Positions 1 through 8,623 of a DNA stretch of 64,000 bases are shown here, piece after piece. Source of the DNA: Achromobacter seleniivolatilans (GTDB lineage Bacteria; Pseudomonadota; Gammaproteobacteria; Burkholderiales; Burkholderiaceae_B); contig NZ_CP132976.1 of NCBI RefSeq assembly GCF_030864005.1, positions 806,001-870,000 on the forward strand, given 5' to 3'. The translations under genes and the position numbers were made by a program. A model generated the notes under the pieces. It was not told where the DNA came from and made no database searches. It saw nothing but the letters and a program-made list of their open reading frames with translations. Each line of letters begins with the position of its first letter. Position 1 is the first letter of the stretch.

Positions 1-187
1 TTTCTTTCAGGATGCGCTCGGCAGCTTCTTGGGCGCGGATGTTCAGCGGATGCGTCACCGGCAGGTTGTTGCCGTACTTGAGCGTGTAGTCGGCCGCGCG
101 GGCGATCAACGGAAATCCGCTGGTCAGGGCGACGGCGGGAACCGCGCATAGGCGGCGCAAGGCACTGCGGCGGGTTAGCAGCTTCAT
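1..187 (-). CDS. TRAP transporter substrate-binding protein (DctP family), N-terminal part
   Basis: Only the first 62 codons lie in the window; the gene runs off the left edge. The protein opens with a twin-arginine-like leader (TRRSALRR near residues 5-12), a hydrophobic stretch and a probable cleavage site near residues 31-32 (IARAAD). The mature start, DYTLKYGNNLPVTHPLN, is typical of DctP-type periplasmic receptors, which bind carboxylates or related solutes for a TRAP permease. The family call rests on this short N-terminus, so the substrate is unknown. It is divergent from the LacI-type regulator at 266, which is the obvious candidate regulator. Confidence 0.72.
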   Translation of the reverse strand, partial: MKLLTRRSALRRLCAVPAVALTSGFPLIARAADYTLKYGNNLPVTHPLNIRAQEAAERILKE

Positions 188-208
188 GGTTGTCTCCATA
201 CTCGTTTT

Positions 209-316
209 ATGATGTTTTTTGATGTGCCACAAATACGCTAAACCCATGCGGCAGAGTGGACAATAGTGAATAAGCGCTATCATCGTCAAACCTTATTCAT
301 GATGGTTTTTGATGTG
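209..316. repeat. Pair of 18-bp direct repeats flanking the lacI-type gene start
   Basis: ATGATGTTTTTTGATGTG at 209-226 and ATGATGGTTTTTGATGTG at 299-316 match at 17 of 18 positions and lie 90 bp apart. The first copy sits 22 bp upstream of the TRAP receptor start and the second overlaps the 5' end of the regulator frame. A regulator-binding pair is the likeliest meaning. LacI-family operators are normally palindromic, which these are not. Confidence 0.55.
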
Positions 317-1360
317 AATAGACTCCCTCCCGAACGCAAGCTTGCCCGGTTGGCAGACGTTGCCGCGCTTGCCGGCGTGTCCACCGCCACGGCGGATCGC
401 GTGTTGAACCGCCGGCCGGGGGTGCGCGCCAACACCGCCCAAAAGGTGTTCAAGGCCGCCATCGAGCTGGACTATCTGCCCGAACAGGAACTGCTGGCTG
501 CCGCGCCGCCCGAACCGATGCGGCTGGTGTTTCTGCTGCCGCGCGGCAGCAACCGCTACCTGCGCATGCTGGGCGACACGGTCAGCTACGCGCACGAGCA
601 CTTTGCACCGCTGAATGCCAAGTGTCAGATCGAGTACGTGGAAAGCTTCAATCCCGATGCGTTGGCGCAAGCCTTGGCCAAACACGGCAAGCGGGCGGAC
701 GGCATTGCTTTCATGGCGCTGGAGCATCCCGCCGTGCGCGAAGCCGTCAATGCGCTGGCGCAGCAGGGCGTGCCGACGGTGACGCTGATTTCCGACCTGG
801 CCAACAGCAGCCGCACGGCTTATGTGGGTCTGGATAACCGGGCTGCGGGCCGCACCGCCGGTTATCTGATTGCGCGCTTTATCGGCCTGAGAGCCGCGCA
901 CGTGGCGCTGATTGCCGGGTCGCGCCATTACCGCGCTCACGAAGAGCGTGAAAGCGGTTTTTTGCAGCTGTATGCCGAGCAGTTCCAGGCCATGCAGGTG
1001 GTGGATCTGCGCGAAGGTTATGACGATGCCCAGCGCAACTACGAGCAAACCCGTCAATTGCTGGAGCAATATCCGAATCTGGCCGGCATCTACAACATTG
1101 GCGGCGCGTCCGACGGCGTGGCGCGTGCTTTGAAGGAAGCGGGCTTGCAGCATCGGGTAGTGTTCATAGGGCATGGTCTGACGCCCGATACCCGTTCGTT
1201 GCTGATCGACGGCACCATGGACGCCGTGATCACGCAAAGCCCGATGGAAGCGCTGATGAGCTGCGTACGCATTTTTTGCAATTTGCGCGATAGGCGTAGC
1301 GCCATGAATGGCGTGGAACTGGCGCGCAGCCAGGTCATCTTCCGGGAAAACCTGCCATAG
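266..1360 (+). CDS. LacI family transcriptional regulator
   Basis: This is a 364-residue DNA-binding regulator. A LacI-type helix-turn-helix (LADVAALAGVSTATADRVLN) lies at residues 29-48, followed by the hinge and a periplasmic-binding-protein-like sensor domain of about 280 residues, which is the usual family layout. The start is uncertain. GTG at 266 has a weak AGAGTGG ribosome site about 6 nt upstream; ATG at 299 or 302 and GTG at 314 are in frame and would shorten an unusually long pre-HTH tail. It is divergent from the TRAP receptor gene at 187 and probably controls that transporter in response to its solute. Confidence 0.85.
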   Translation: MNKRYHRQTLFMMVFDVNRLPPERKLARLADVAALAGVSTATADRVLNRRPGVRANTAQKVFKAAIELDYLPEQELLAAAPPEPMRLVFLLPRGSNRYLRMLGDTVSYAHEHFAPLNAKCQIEYVESFNPDALAQALAKHGKRADGIAFMALEHPAVREAVNALAQQGVPTVTLISDLANSSRTAYVGLDNRAAGRTAGYLIARFIGLRAAHVALIAGSRHYRAHEERESGFLQLYAEQFQAMQVVDLREGYDDAQRNYEQTRQLLEQYPNLAGIYNIGGASDGVARALKEAGLQHRVVFIGHGLTPDTRSLLIDGTMDAVITQSPMEALMSCVRIFCNLRDRRSAMNGVELARSQVIFRENLP

Positions 1361-1406
1361 CTTTGGGGGGTAAACCCAACGAATTCACGGCGTGCTTGCT
1401 TTTTAA

Positions 1407-1418
1407 CTGCCTAGGCAG
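1407..1418. promoter_or_regulatory. Probable MarR operator upstream of marR
   Basis: CTGCCTAGGCAG is a perfect 12-bp palindrome 53 bp upstream of the MarR start. The same core recurs twice before the adjacent MFS gene, which suggests autoregulation by the MarR repressor. Confidence 0.7.
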
Positions 1419-1471
1419 ATAAAATCCAAAAATCGTCACGTTATTGACACCCGCATTGCAGCGAGGCCCCC

Positions 1472-1927
1472 ATGACCCCCGTCAAACCTACCGTGCTGGA
1501 CAGCTTCTATACGGGTGAACTCGGCTTCATGGTCACGTCCGTGCGCGGCGCCATCCACGAAGCGCTGGAACGCGAACTTGCCCCGTTCGAACTCACCACG
1601 CCGCAGTATGTGGTGTTGAACTGCCTGGCCAAAGGTTGGGGCCGCACACTCAGCGACTTTTGCCGGGTGCTGGCCTATGACTCGGGTGCGATGACTCGGC
1701 TGTTGGACCGTATCGCGGCCAAGGGTTTCATTCGCCGCGTAGAAAACGAGGCCGACCGGCGCAGCTACCTGATCGAACTGACTGAACAGGGGCAGGCCGC
1801 GTTGCCGCGGGCGCTGGCTGCGTGTGATGTCGCGATGCGCCGCTTGCTGACCGGTTTTTCGGAAGACGACGCGCAAACACTGCACAAGCTGTTGTCACGG
1901 GTACTGATCAACGCCAAGACGGACTGA
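1472..1927 (+). CDS. MarR family transcriptional regulator
   Basis: This 151-residue winged-helix repressor has the normal MarR length. The recognition region (TLSDFCRVLAYDSGAMTRLLDRI) spans about residues 59-81, and the wing carries the family D-R-R signature near residues 95-97 (ENEADRRSYLIELTEQG). MarR proteins bind as dimers to short palindromes and are released by phenolic or lipophilic ligands. The gene lies directly upstream of the MFS exporter at 2011, and both promoters carry the TGCCTAGGCA palindrome, so it very probably represses itself and the exporter. Confidence 0.92.
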   Translation: MTPVKPTVLDSFYTGELGFMVTSVRGAIHEALERELAPFELTTPQYVVLNCLAKGWGRTLSDFCRVLAYDSGAMTRLLDRIAAKGFIRRVENEADRRSYLIELTEQGQAALPRALAACDVAMRRLLTGFSEDDAQTLHKLLSRVLINAKTD

Positions 1928-1958
1928 TACGTCAGTTCGTTTTTTTTATTTATTTACC

Positions 1959-1984
1959 TGCCTAGGCATATACAGCCTAGGCAT
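1959..1984. promoter_or_regulatory. Two tandem MarR operator cores upstream of the MFS gene
   Basis: TGCCTAGGCA (1959-1968) is followed by AGCCTAGGCA (1974-1983), 15 bp apart start to start, roughly one and a half helical turns. The second copy ends 27 bp before the MFS start codon. Both share the CCTAGG core of the site before marR, so two repressor dimers could bind side by side. Confidence 0.7.
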
Positions 1985-2010
1985 TTATAACGCCAAACAG
2001 CTCACTCTTC

Positions 2011-3564
2011 ATGCCACAGCAAAACGCGGCATCTGCCCGCACAACACCCAGCGTTCCACCTTTTTTGCTGATGACGATAGGCGCATTGACCTTCATCGAC
2101 TTCCTCCAAAACGGGATGGTGACGTTTGCCGCCGCGCCCATCATGGGCGAGATCGGCGCCAGCCCCGAGGAATACACCACTGTCGCTGTCATCTACGCCT
2201 GCGTCGCCGTGGTGATGATTGCGCTGCAAGGCTGGCTGGTGCACCACCTGGGTTTGCGCCGCTATCTGTTGGCGTCGCTGGGCGCGGCGGCGGCAGGTGC
2301 GGTGGTGTGCGCGCTGTCCCGCGGCGAGGCGGGTTTTCTGCTGGGCCGGGTGCTGATGGCGATGGGCTGCGCGGCAATGTTGACGTCTTCGAGGCTGACA
2401 GTGAACCTGATTCCGCCCAGCCCGGCGCGTTTTCATGGCATCAAGGCGTTGGCGACGGGGCTTTGCACAGGAACGGCGCTGGGGCCTTTGCTGGCGTCAA
2501 TAGCGGTGGACCACGAAGGCTGGCCTTTGATGTTCTGGCTGGTGGCGGTGTTGTCTGTGCTGGCGATGATTCCGGTGATGTTTTCCATGCCCGGCAAGGA
2601 AGGGCGCGCGACCGTGGCCGGACGCGCGCGGCTGGCGCCGCTGGCCGCATTGGGGCTGGGCAGTTTCCTGCTGCTGCACGCGTTGCAGCGGTCCTACTAC
2701 GACTACTTCAGTGACCGTCACCTGATCGTGTTCTATGCGGTGGCCGGGCTGGTGGCTCTGGGCTATTTCATCTGGTCTGAAACCCGTAACGGCGCGCCGC
2801 TACTCAAGCTGGGCGGCATGAAAGAGGTGCAATTCTTGAGCGGACTGGCGCTCTTCATGTTCTGTTATGTGATGCTGGGCGCCAACGGTTATCTGGTGCC
2901 CATGATGCTGCAACGGGCACTGGGTTTGTCTTGGGCCAACACGGGCGTGTTCTTTGGGATGGGCCTTGGGGCAGGCGTGCTGACCTTTGCGGTGATGGCG
3001 CAGTTGCTTCCCCGCTGGCCGTCGCCGCGCAAGTTTTTCGTGACAGGGTTTCTGGCGCTGGCGCTATTTGCCTTGATGATGTCGCGGCTGACGCCCGCGG
3101 CGAATCCGTGGTCCGACGTGTTGCCGGCGTTGGCCTGCTATGGCGTGTTCATCATGATCATCATGCCCGCCACCGCTATGAATACCTTCACGGGTCTTAC
3201 CCGCGACCCGGCTGTCTTTGCTCACGCGCAGCAGGTGAAGAACATGTTGGCGCAGATCGGGCAGGCGCTGGGCATCATGGTGGCTACCGTGGGCCAGCAG
3301 TGGTTTACGTCCGAGCACTACAACGTGCTGCAAGCCAGCATTGCCTTGGGCAGCCCTCGCTTTGAAGCGGCGAAGTCGCAGTTAAGCAGCATCTACGCGG
3401 CGGTGGCGGACCCCGCCCAGGCGCAGCAGATGGCGATGGCGCAGATCTCGCAGATGTTGAACCAACAATCTGCGCTGCTGGCCAATCTGGATCATTTCCG
3501 CGTGCTGGCGGTGCTGGCGTTGGCAGGGGCGCTGGTCAGCGTGACGCAACGGGTGTTTCGCTGA
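2011..3564 (+). CDS. MFS transporter, DHA2 (EmrB/QacA-like) family
   Basis: This 517-residue integral membrane protein has hydrophobic segments along its whole length, consistent with the 14-helix DHA2 layout of proton-driven multidrug exporters. The N-terminal region (LLMTIGALTFIDFLQNGMV) begins helix 1 with an embedded acidic residue, as in other members. No clear Shine-Dalgarno sequence precedes the ATG. The preceding MarR gene and shared operators indicate inducible efflux of a toxic or aromatic compound; no TolC or membrane-fusion partner is next to it. It converges on nasR, with only 9 bp between the stop codons. Confidence 0.88.
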   Translation: MPQQNAASARTTPSVPPFLLMTIGALTFIDFLQNGMVTFAAAPIMGEIGASPEEYTTVAVIYACVAVVMIALQGWLVHHLGLRRYLLASLGAAAAGAVVCALSRGEAGFLLGRVLMAMGCAAMLTSSRLTVNLIPPSPARFHGIKALATGLCTGTALGPLLASIAVDHEGWPLMFWLVAVLSVLAMIPVMFSMPGKEGRATVAGRARLAPLAALGLGSFLLLHALQRSYYDYFSDRHLIVFYAVAGLVALGYFIWSETRNGAPLLKLGGMKEVQFLSGLALFMFCYVMLGANGYLVPMMLQRALGLSWANTGVFFGMGLGAGVLTFAVMAQLLPRWPSPRKFFVTGFLALALFALMMSRLTPAANPWSDVLPALACYGVFIMIIMPATAMNTFTGLTRDPAVFAHAQQVKNMLAQIGQALGIMVATVGQQWFTSEHYNVLQASIALGSPRFEAAKSQLSSIYAAVADPAQAQQMAMAQISQMLNQQSALLANLDHFRVLAVLALAGALVSVTQRVFR

Positions 3565-3573
3565 CTCGGGGAT

Positions 3574-4836
3574 TCAGTTCCCGCCCAGCTGGCTGATCAC
3601 TTGACTGGCCACGTCCGACAGCGACAGGCCGCCATCCATGGCGGTGCGTTGCAGGCGTTCATGGGCGGCCTGCTCGGTCAGGCCATACTGGCTGATCAGC
3701 AGCAGCTTGGCGCGGTCGATGCGCTTTTTTTCTTCCAGCGCGCCGCGCATGGTGTGCAGGGCTTCGTCGGTGCGCTGCATGCGCAGCGTCTGTTCGCGCA
3801 TCATGTCCAGTATCGACCGTTCCAGTTCGCTGCCTACGCCGTCCGCTGCCGGGGTGTCCACGATCCGGCTTTGCACGCTGAACACCATGCTGGGCGCGCG
3901 GCCGCTGGCGTGGTTGGTGTAGCGGCTTAGGAGCAGGCGGCGATCGTCCAGTTCCTGGCGGGTTTCAGCGATGCGGCGTTCGCACTGCTGCGCCAGGGCC
4001 TGGGCCAGCAGGCTTTCCACTTCGCGCATGGCGTCTACGCGCGCTGTGTACACGTCAAACCACAGCTCGGCCAAAGCGGCGTCGACACGTTGCTCGGGGG
4101 TGGTTCGCTGCGCCATATCGCGCATGCGCTGCACGGGCTTGCTTTGTTGCTGGATGTTCTCCCAGCACTGCAATACCGCCTCGTCGGCGTACTGCGCGTA
4201 CATGTCAAAACTGCGTCCTTGGTTTGCAGCCAGGCCCAGCATGCGGGATTTCTGCGCATCGGTGAAAAACCCCGCCGTGAAGCCCATGACGCCGCAAGCG
4301 CGTTCCTGGCCGCTGAGTTCCTTGCCCTGCATGAAGTTCAGCAAAGCAACCAGGATACGGGTGACGCCGGGATCTAAGGCCGAGTCCGCCGCCTCGAACA
4401 CCACGGCCAGCAAACTGCCGATCACCTGCGTGAAACGCGCATCGGCGCCTTCCACTGGCACGGACTGCTCGCGGATCTGGCGGCGCAGGCCGGGCAGTTC
4501 GTCCAGCCGGAATAGCGCAAAGGCAATGGCATTGAGCAGGCGCGCCTTGCCGCTGCTTTGTGTGGTGTCGGCCGCCAGCCCATCAAGGAAGCGGCGGGCG
4601 TCTGACTCTACGTGGACGGCTTCTTCGCTGAGTCCCGCCAGCGTTTGTTGCAGACGCTCTTGCGGGGTACAGAGCGTCAGGTTGGAGTAGCCGCGTTCCT
4701 TTTGCAGCGCATGCACCAGCGCGCTCACGCGCACCACCAATTCGCAGGTGCCCGCCAGGGCTTCCAGGCCAAGAAGCTCGCTGCGCCGGGCGGCAAGCAA
4801 AAAGCGCAAGGGCGGCGGCATATGGCGTTCGGCCAT
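3574..4836 (-). CDS. nasR: NasR-like nitrate-responsive antiterminator (NIT + ANTAR)
   Basis: This cytoplasmic protein of 420 residues has a nitrate/nitrite-sensing NIT domain over most of its length (signature ALQKERGYSN near residues 44-53) and a C-terminal RNA-binding ANTAR domain in about the last 55 residues (RAKLLLISQYGLTEQAAHERL). In Klebsiella NasR, nitrate binding lets the ANTAR domain disrupt a terminator in the nasF leader RNA. Here the gene is the distal member of the nirB operon, whose leader carries a terminator-like hairpin at 11226-11260, so autocontrol through that leader is likely. Klebsiella NasR is of similar length. An in-frame ATG at 4821 is an alternative start. Confidence 0.88.
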   Translation of the reverse strand: MAERHMPPPLRFLLAARRSELLGLEALAGTCELVVRVSALVHALQKERGYSNLTLCTPQERLQQTLAGLSEEAVHVESDARRFLDGLAADTTQSSGKARLLNAIAFALFRLDELPGLRRQIREQSVPVEGADARFTQVIGSLLAVVFEAADSALDPGVTRILVALLNFMQGKELSGQERACGVMGFTAGFFTDAQKSRMLGLAANQGRSFDMYAQYADEAVLQCWENIQQQSKPVQRMRDMAQRTTPEQRVDAALAELWFDVYTARVDAMREVESLLAQALAQQCERRIAETRQELDDRRLLLSRYTNHASGRAPSMVFSVQSRIVDTPAADGVGSELERSILDMMREQTLRMQRTDEALHTMRGALEEKKRIDRAKLLLISQYGLTEQAAHERLQRTAMDGGLSLSDVASQVISQLGGN

Positions 4837-4851
4837 GACGGTCTCTTGGGT

Positions 4852-5625
4852 TCAGGCGCTAAGGCGCAGTGCGGGTTCAGCGTATGCGGGCACGGGGGCG
4901 TCAGCGGCGCCGAACACTTGACAGGCGGCGACCCGGCCAATGACCAGCACAGCGGGACTTTGTAATTGAAAGGCGGCGGCGTCGCGGGTCATGGCGGCAA
5001 GCGTGGAGCGGCATTCGCGCTGGCTGGCCAAAGAAGCGCGCTCGATCATTGCCACAGGAGTGTCGGCGGCCATGCCGGCCGCCAGTAGTTGGCTGCTCAT
5101 GTCGTGCAGTTTCGCCACTCCCATATAGACCACCAGCGTCGTGCCGCTGCGTGCCAACCCCGTCCAGTCAGGCATGGTGCCGTCCTGCGAATGGGCGGTG
5201 ATCAGTGTAACGCCCTGGGCCATGCCCCGTTGCGTTAATGGAATGCCGCAAGCCGTGGCGGCGGCCAGCCCCGCTGTGATGCCGTTGATGATTTCGCAGG
5301 AGACACCGTGATCCGTCAGCCATTGGGCTTCTTCTCCGCCGCGGCCAAAAATGCAGGGATCGCCGCCTTTCAGGCGCGCTACTCGCAGCCCTAGCCGGGC
5401 GTAACGCAAAATCAGGCGCTGGATGAAGGCCTGCGGGGTGGAACGGCAGCCGCCGCGTTTACCCACGTACACCAGGCGAGCCTGCGCGCAATAGTCCAGC
5501 ACCAAGGGGTTGACCAAGTCGTCAACCAGCACGACATCAGCCTGGCCAAGCGCCTTGACGGCTTTGAGGGTCAGCAGTTCCGGGTCGCCGGGGCCAGCGC
5601 CAATCAGCCAGACGTTGGGATTCAT
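4852..5625 (-). CDS. cobA: Uroporphyrinogen-III C-methyltransferase (siroheme synthesis)
   Basis: This 257-residue enzyme uses SAM to methylate uroporphyrinogen III at C2 and C7, giving precorrin-2 on the route to siroheme, the cofactor of NirB. The family signatures are present: WLIGAGPGDPELLTLKA at the N-terminus, DLVNPLVLDY, VARLKGGDPCIFGRGGEE and GITAGLAAATACGIPLTQR. The length fits a stand-alone SUMT without the CysG dehydrogenase/chelatase half. A GGAGG ribosome site lies 8 nt before the ATG. Its place in the nirBD operon couples cofactor supply to nitrite reductase synthesis. Confidence 0.93.
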   Translation of the reverse strand: MNPNVWLIGAGPGDPELLTLKAVKALGQADVVLVDDLVNPLVLDYCAQARLVYVGKRGGCRSTPQAFIQRLILRYARLGLRVARLKGGDPCIFGRGGEEAQWLTDHGVSCEIINGITAGLAAATACGIPLTQRGMAQGVTLITAHSQDGTMPDWTGLARSGTTLVVYMGVAKLHDMSSQLLAAGMAADTPVAMIERASLASQRECRSTLAAMTRDAAAFQLQSPAVLVIGRVAACQVFGAADAPVPAYAEPALRLSA

Positions 5626-5641
5626 AAGGGGCCTCCAGACT

Positions 5642-7399
5642 TCATAGGGTGATGATCAGGATCAGGATTGCCACGAACTGGGCAAGGCACAGGCCTTTCC
5701 AGAAGGCCAGCGGGTTGCGTTCCAGCAAAGGCGCGCGTTGGCCGCGTTGGGCGGCATCGGGCGGATGGCGCAGGGCATAAGTGAATTCAGACAGCTCCGG
5801 CGTGCGCGATGCGGGGTCGGGATGCAGGGCGCGGCTCAACACGCCGTCGATCCACGCGGGCAGTTCGCGGTCGCGGTCCAGCACCGATACATAGGTCAGC
5901 TTCAGCTGGGCGGCTCGGCTGCGAGCGCGCGCGACATCGGCGCCGTAGGGCAAACGGCCGGACAGCATCTGATAGAGCATCGCAGCCAGCGAATACAGGT
6001 CCGAGCGCGTGGTGCCGGATTCGCCTAAGAAATACTCGGGCGCGGCGTACTGCGCGGTGCCTAGCATGGGCGCCGCGCTGTCTTCCTGCGATGCCCGGTC
6101 CAACAGACCGGCGGCCTGTGTGGAACCCAAGTCGATGATCTTGGCCTGGCCGTCTTCGGTGATCAGAATATTGTCTGGCCGCAGGTCCTGGTGAATGATT
6201 TCCAAGCGGTGAAACGCTTGCAGGCCGCGGGCAATCTGCTCGATCAACGTGACGGCCTGTTCCAGGGTGGGCCGGGGATGTTCGGCCATCCACTGGGTCA
6301 GTGTGCGGCCGGGAATGTACTCGCTGACGGTGTACAGAAAGCGGCGGGGGCGCGGCATCGGCCAGGCACGCACCACGTGGCGGCTGTCGATGCGGCGTGC
6401 TATCCATTCCTCGGTAAGTAACCGCTCCAGATAGGCCGGGTCGTGCCGGAGGTCCAGCGAGGGAATCTTGATAACTACCGGCTCGCCGCTGGCGATGTCG
6501 CGCGCCAGATAGACATGGCTGCGGTGGCTGGCGCGCAGTTCGTCTTGGATACGAAAGCCTTCGAAATCCAAGCCGGCCGCCAGGAGCGGCGGGCAGGGCA
6601 GATTCAGACTGTAGCGGCCGATCTCATCAGCCTGGGGTTGGGGCAGCGCATCAATGCGGACAATCTGTACGGTCAGGTTGTCGTCGCTGCCACGTTCAAG
6701 CGCCAGTTCGACGAGTGCGCGGGCGCTCTTGTCCAGCGCTTCTGGATGCGCCGCGATGGCTTGCGCCACGTCTTGCGCGCCGACATGTTCGTACACGCCA
6801 TCGGTTGCCAGCACGAATACATCGCCGGGTTCCAGCGCTTGGGTGTGATAGTCGATTTCCAGGTGGGACGCCAGGCCCAGCGCACGGCCCAGATAACTCT
6901 TGTCGTTCGATATCCATACGCGGTGGTCGTCGGTCAGTTGCTCCAGCGCGCCGCCGCGCAGCCGGTAGATGCGTGCGTCGCCAATATGCAGAATGTGCGC
7001 GGTAGTGGCCTTCAGCACCATGACGGTCAGGGTGCAGACGTAACCTCGGTCGGCGTCGCGCGGCTGGTCGTGATGATGGCGCTGGCGGGTCTGCGCATGC
7101 AGCCAGCCATTGGTGGCGGTGAGCACCTTGTGCGCCGACTTTTTCACTGACCACGTTTCCGGCGTGCAGTAATAGTCTTCCAGAAAGCTGGCTACCGCCG
7201 TTTCGCTGGCGATATGGCTGACATTGCTGCTGCTGATGCCATCGGCCAGCGCTATGGCAATGCCTTTGGCGGCCAGCAGCGGTTCGCCCGGCACACACAA
7301 ACCATGAAAATCCTGGTTGACGGCTTTCCTGCCTGCGTCGGTGTGCTGGCCCACCGCCACTTTCAAAGAAGCGGCGGCGCCGGGCGTATAGCTGTCCAT
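5642..7399 (-). CDS. Fused PP2C phosphatase / Ser-Thr protein kinase, membrane anchored
   Basis: This 585-residue protein has two opposing catalytic domains. Residues 10-250 form a PP2C phosphatase with metal-ligand motifs at D30 (VNQD), D53-G54 (LADG), D200-G201 (ATDG) and GSDDN at 237-241. Residues 280-540 form a protein kinase with Lys311 (VVIK), the catalytic loop HQDLRPDN at 403-410 and DLG at 423-425 in place of DFG. The loop is HQD rather than HRD, so this is a non-RD kinase. A single hydrophobic helix at about 565-585 anchors the C-terminus. Similar fusions are known next to nitrate/nitrite transport genes; the substrate is unknown, with NirC or a regulator as candidates. Confidence 0.92.
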   Translation of the reverse strand: MDSYTPGAAASLKVAVGQHTDAGRKAVNQDFHGLCVPGEPLLAAKGIAIALADGISSSNVSHIASETAVASFLEDYYCTPETWSVKKSAHKVLTATNGWLHAQTRQRHHHDQPRDADRGYVCTLTVMVLKATTAHILHIGDARIYRLRGGALEQLTDDHRVWISNDKSYLGRALGLASHLEIDYHTQALEPGDVFVLATDGVYEHVGAQDVAQAIAAHPEALDKSARALVELALERGSDDNLTVQIVRIDALPQPQADEIGRYSLNLPCPPLLAAGLDFEGFRIQDELRASHRSHVYLARDIASGEPVVIKIPSLDLRHDPAYLERLLTEEWIARRIDSRHVVRAWPMPRPRRFLYTVSEYIPGRTLTQWMAEHPRPTLEQAVTLIEQIARGLQAFHRLEIIHQDLRPDNILITEDGQAKIIDLGSTQAAGLLDRASQEDSAAPMLGTAQYAAPEYFLGESGTTRSDLYSLAAMLYQMLSGRLPYGADVARARSRAAQLKLTYVSVLDRDRELPAWIDGVLSRALHPDPASRTPELSEFTYALRHPPDAAQRGQRAPLLERNPLAFWKGLCLAQFVAILILIITL

Positions 7400-7416
7400 G
7401 GCGTCCGGGCGCGTGA

Positions 7417-8229
7417 TCAGTTGAAACGGCGCTTGGGCGCGGTTTTCATGTGCGTGGTGTAGAGCGTCAGACCCGTCAGTGAAAGGCCGCCGAGCAGGTT
7501 GCCCAGCACCACCGGGATCTCGTTCCAGATCATGTAGTCCATGATCGAGAAGTTGCCGCCCATGATCATTGCCGACGGGAACAGGAACATGTTGACGATG
7601 GAGTGTTCAAAACCCATCGCGAAAAACAGCATGACCGGCATCCACATGGCAATGACCTTGCCGCTGACCGTCGTGGAGATCATGGCGCCCACGACGCCCA
7701 GCGACACCATCCAGTTGCACAGCACGCCACGGATAAAGATCGTCAGCATGCCGCCTGCGCCGTATTCCTTGTAGCCAAGCGTGCGGTTTTCACCGATGTG
7801 CGAGATGACCTGGCCGACCTTGTTGGGCGGCACGGAAAATCCGTAGGTGAAGACGATGGACATCAGCACGGCAACCGTGAGCGCGCCCAGGAAGTTGCCG
7901 ATGAACACGTAACCCCAATGCTTGAGGATCGCTTTCACGGTGACGCCGGGCCGCTTGTCGAACAGCGCCAGCGGCGTCAGAACGAAGACACCCGTCAGCA
8001 GGTCAAAACCCATCAGATACAGAATGCAGAATCCCACGGGGAACAGGGCTGCGCCCAGAATCGCGGACTCGGTTTGCACGGTGACGGTCACGGCGAATAC
8101 GGCGGCAATCGCCAGAATTGCGCCGGCCATGTAGGCGCGTATCAGGACGTCGCGGGTGCCCATATAAATTTTCGACTCGCCCGCGTCCACCATTTTGGTG
8201 ACGAATTCCGAAGGTACAAGGTAGGACAT
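7417..8229 (-). CDS. nirC: Formate/nitrite channel, probable nitrite transporter NirC
   Basis: This 270-residue polytopic membrane protein belongs to the FNT family, whose members are pentameric channels of six helices. Family features include YLMGFDLLTGVFVL in helix 2/3 and RGVLCNWMVSLGV and MGFEHSIVNMFLFP in later helices. The start at 8229 has AGGA about 7 nt upstream; a longer frame to 8409 exists but overlaps nirD. Its position between nirD and the kinase gene in a nitrite reductase operon points to nitrite rather than formate as the substrate. Confidence 0.9.
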   Translation of the reverse strand: MSYLVPSEFVTKMVDAGESKIYMGTRDVLIRAYMAGAILAIAAVFAVTVTVQTESAILGAALFPVGFCILYLMGFDLLTGVFVLTPLALFDKRPGVTVKAILKHWGYVFIGNFLGALTVAVLMSIVFTYGFSVPPNKVGQVISHIGENRTLGYKEYGAGGMLTIFIRGVLCNWMVSLGVVGAMISTTVSGKVIAMWMPVMLFFAMGFEHSIVNMFLFPSAMIMGGNFSIMDYMIWNEIPVVLGNLLGGLSLTGLTLYTTHMKTAPKRRFN

Positions 8230-8275
8230 GATGATTCCTGTGGAGGTGCTGAGATTGAATCGGGTGAGGCGCGTG

Positions 8276-8623
8276 TCAGGCGATTTCCACGGCGTCGCCG
8301 TTGAATCGCGTCTGCCACGTGCGCAGCGCTTGGTCCGGGTACTGCACGCAGCTGCCATCGGCCAGCCGGAAGTGCTGCTTGTAAAGGGGAGAGGCCACGA
8401 CCAGGTCACCGCCCAGTTGGCCGATCAGGCCGCGGCCGATAACGTTGGCGCCTGATTTCGGGTCTCGGTTTTCAATGGCGTACACGTGTTGCCCGTCGGC
8501 GCCGGGCAGGTAAAACAAGGCCACCTGCACGCCGTCCACCAGGGAGACGACGCCGGAGTTGGCGACCAGATCCTGCCGGGTGCAGGCGTGGCGCCAGACG
8601 GTGGAATCTGCGGGGGCGTTCAT
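8276..8623 (-). CDS. nirD: Nitrite reductase (NADH) small subunit
   Basis: This 115-residue protein is NirD, the Rieske-fold partner of NirB in the cytoplasmic siroheme nitrite reductase that converts nitrite to ammonium. Recognisable parts are VALFYLPGADGQHVYAIENRDP and GGDLVVASPLYKQHF. The Rieske Cys/His cluster ligands are absent, as in other NirD proteins. Its ATG overlaps the nirB stop codon by one base (TGATG at 8625-8621), so translation is coupled and 1:1 synthesis is expected. Confidence 0.94.
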   Translation of the reverse strand: MNAPADSTVWRHACTRQDLVANSGVVSLVDGVQVALFYLPGADGQHVYAIENRDPKSGANVIGRGLIGQLGGDLVVASPLYKQHFRLADGSCVQYPDQALRTWQTRFNGDAVEIA

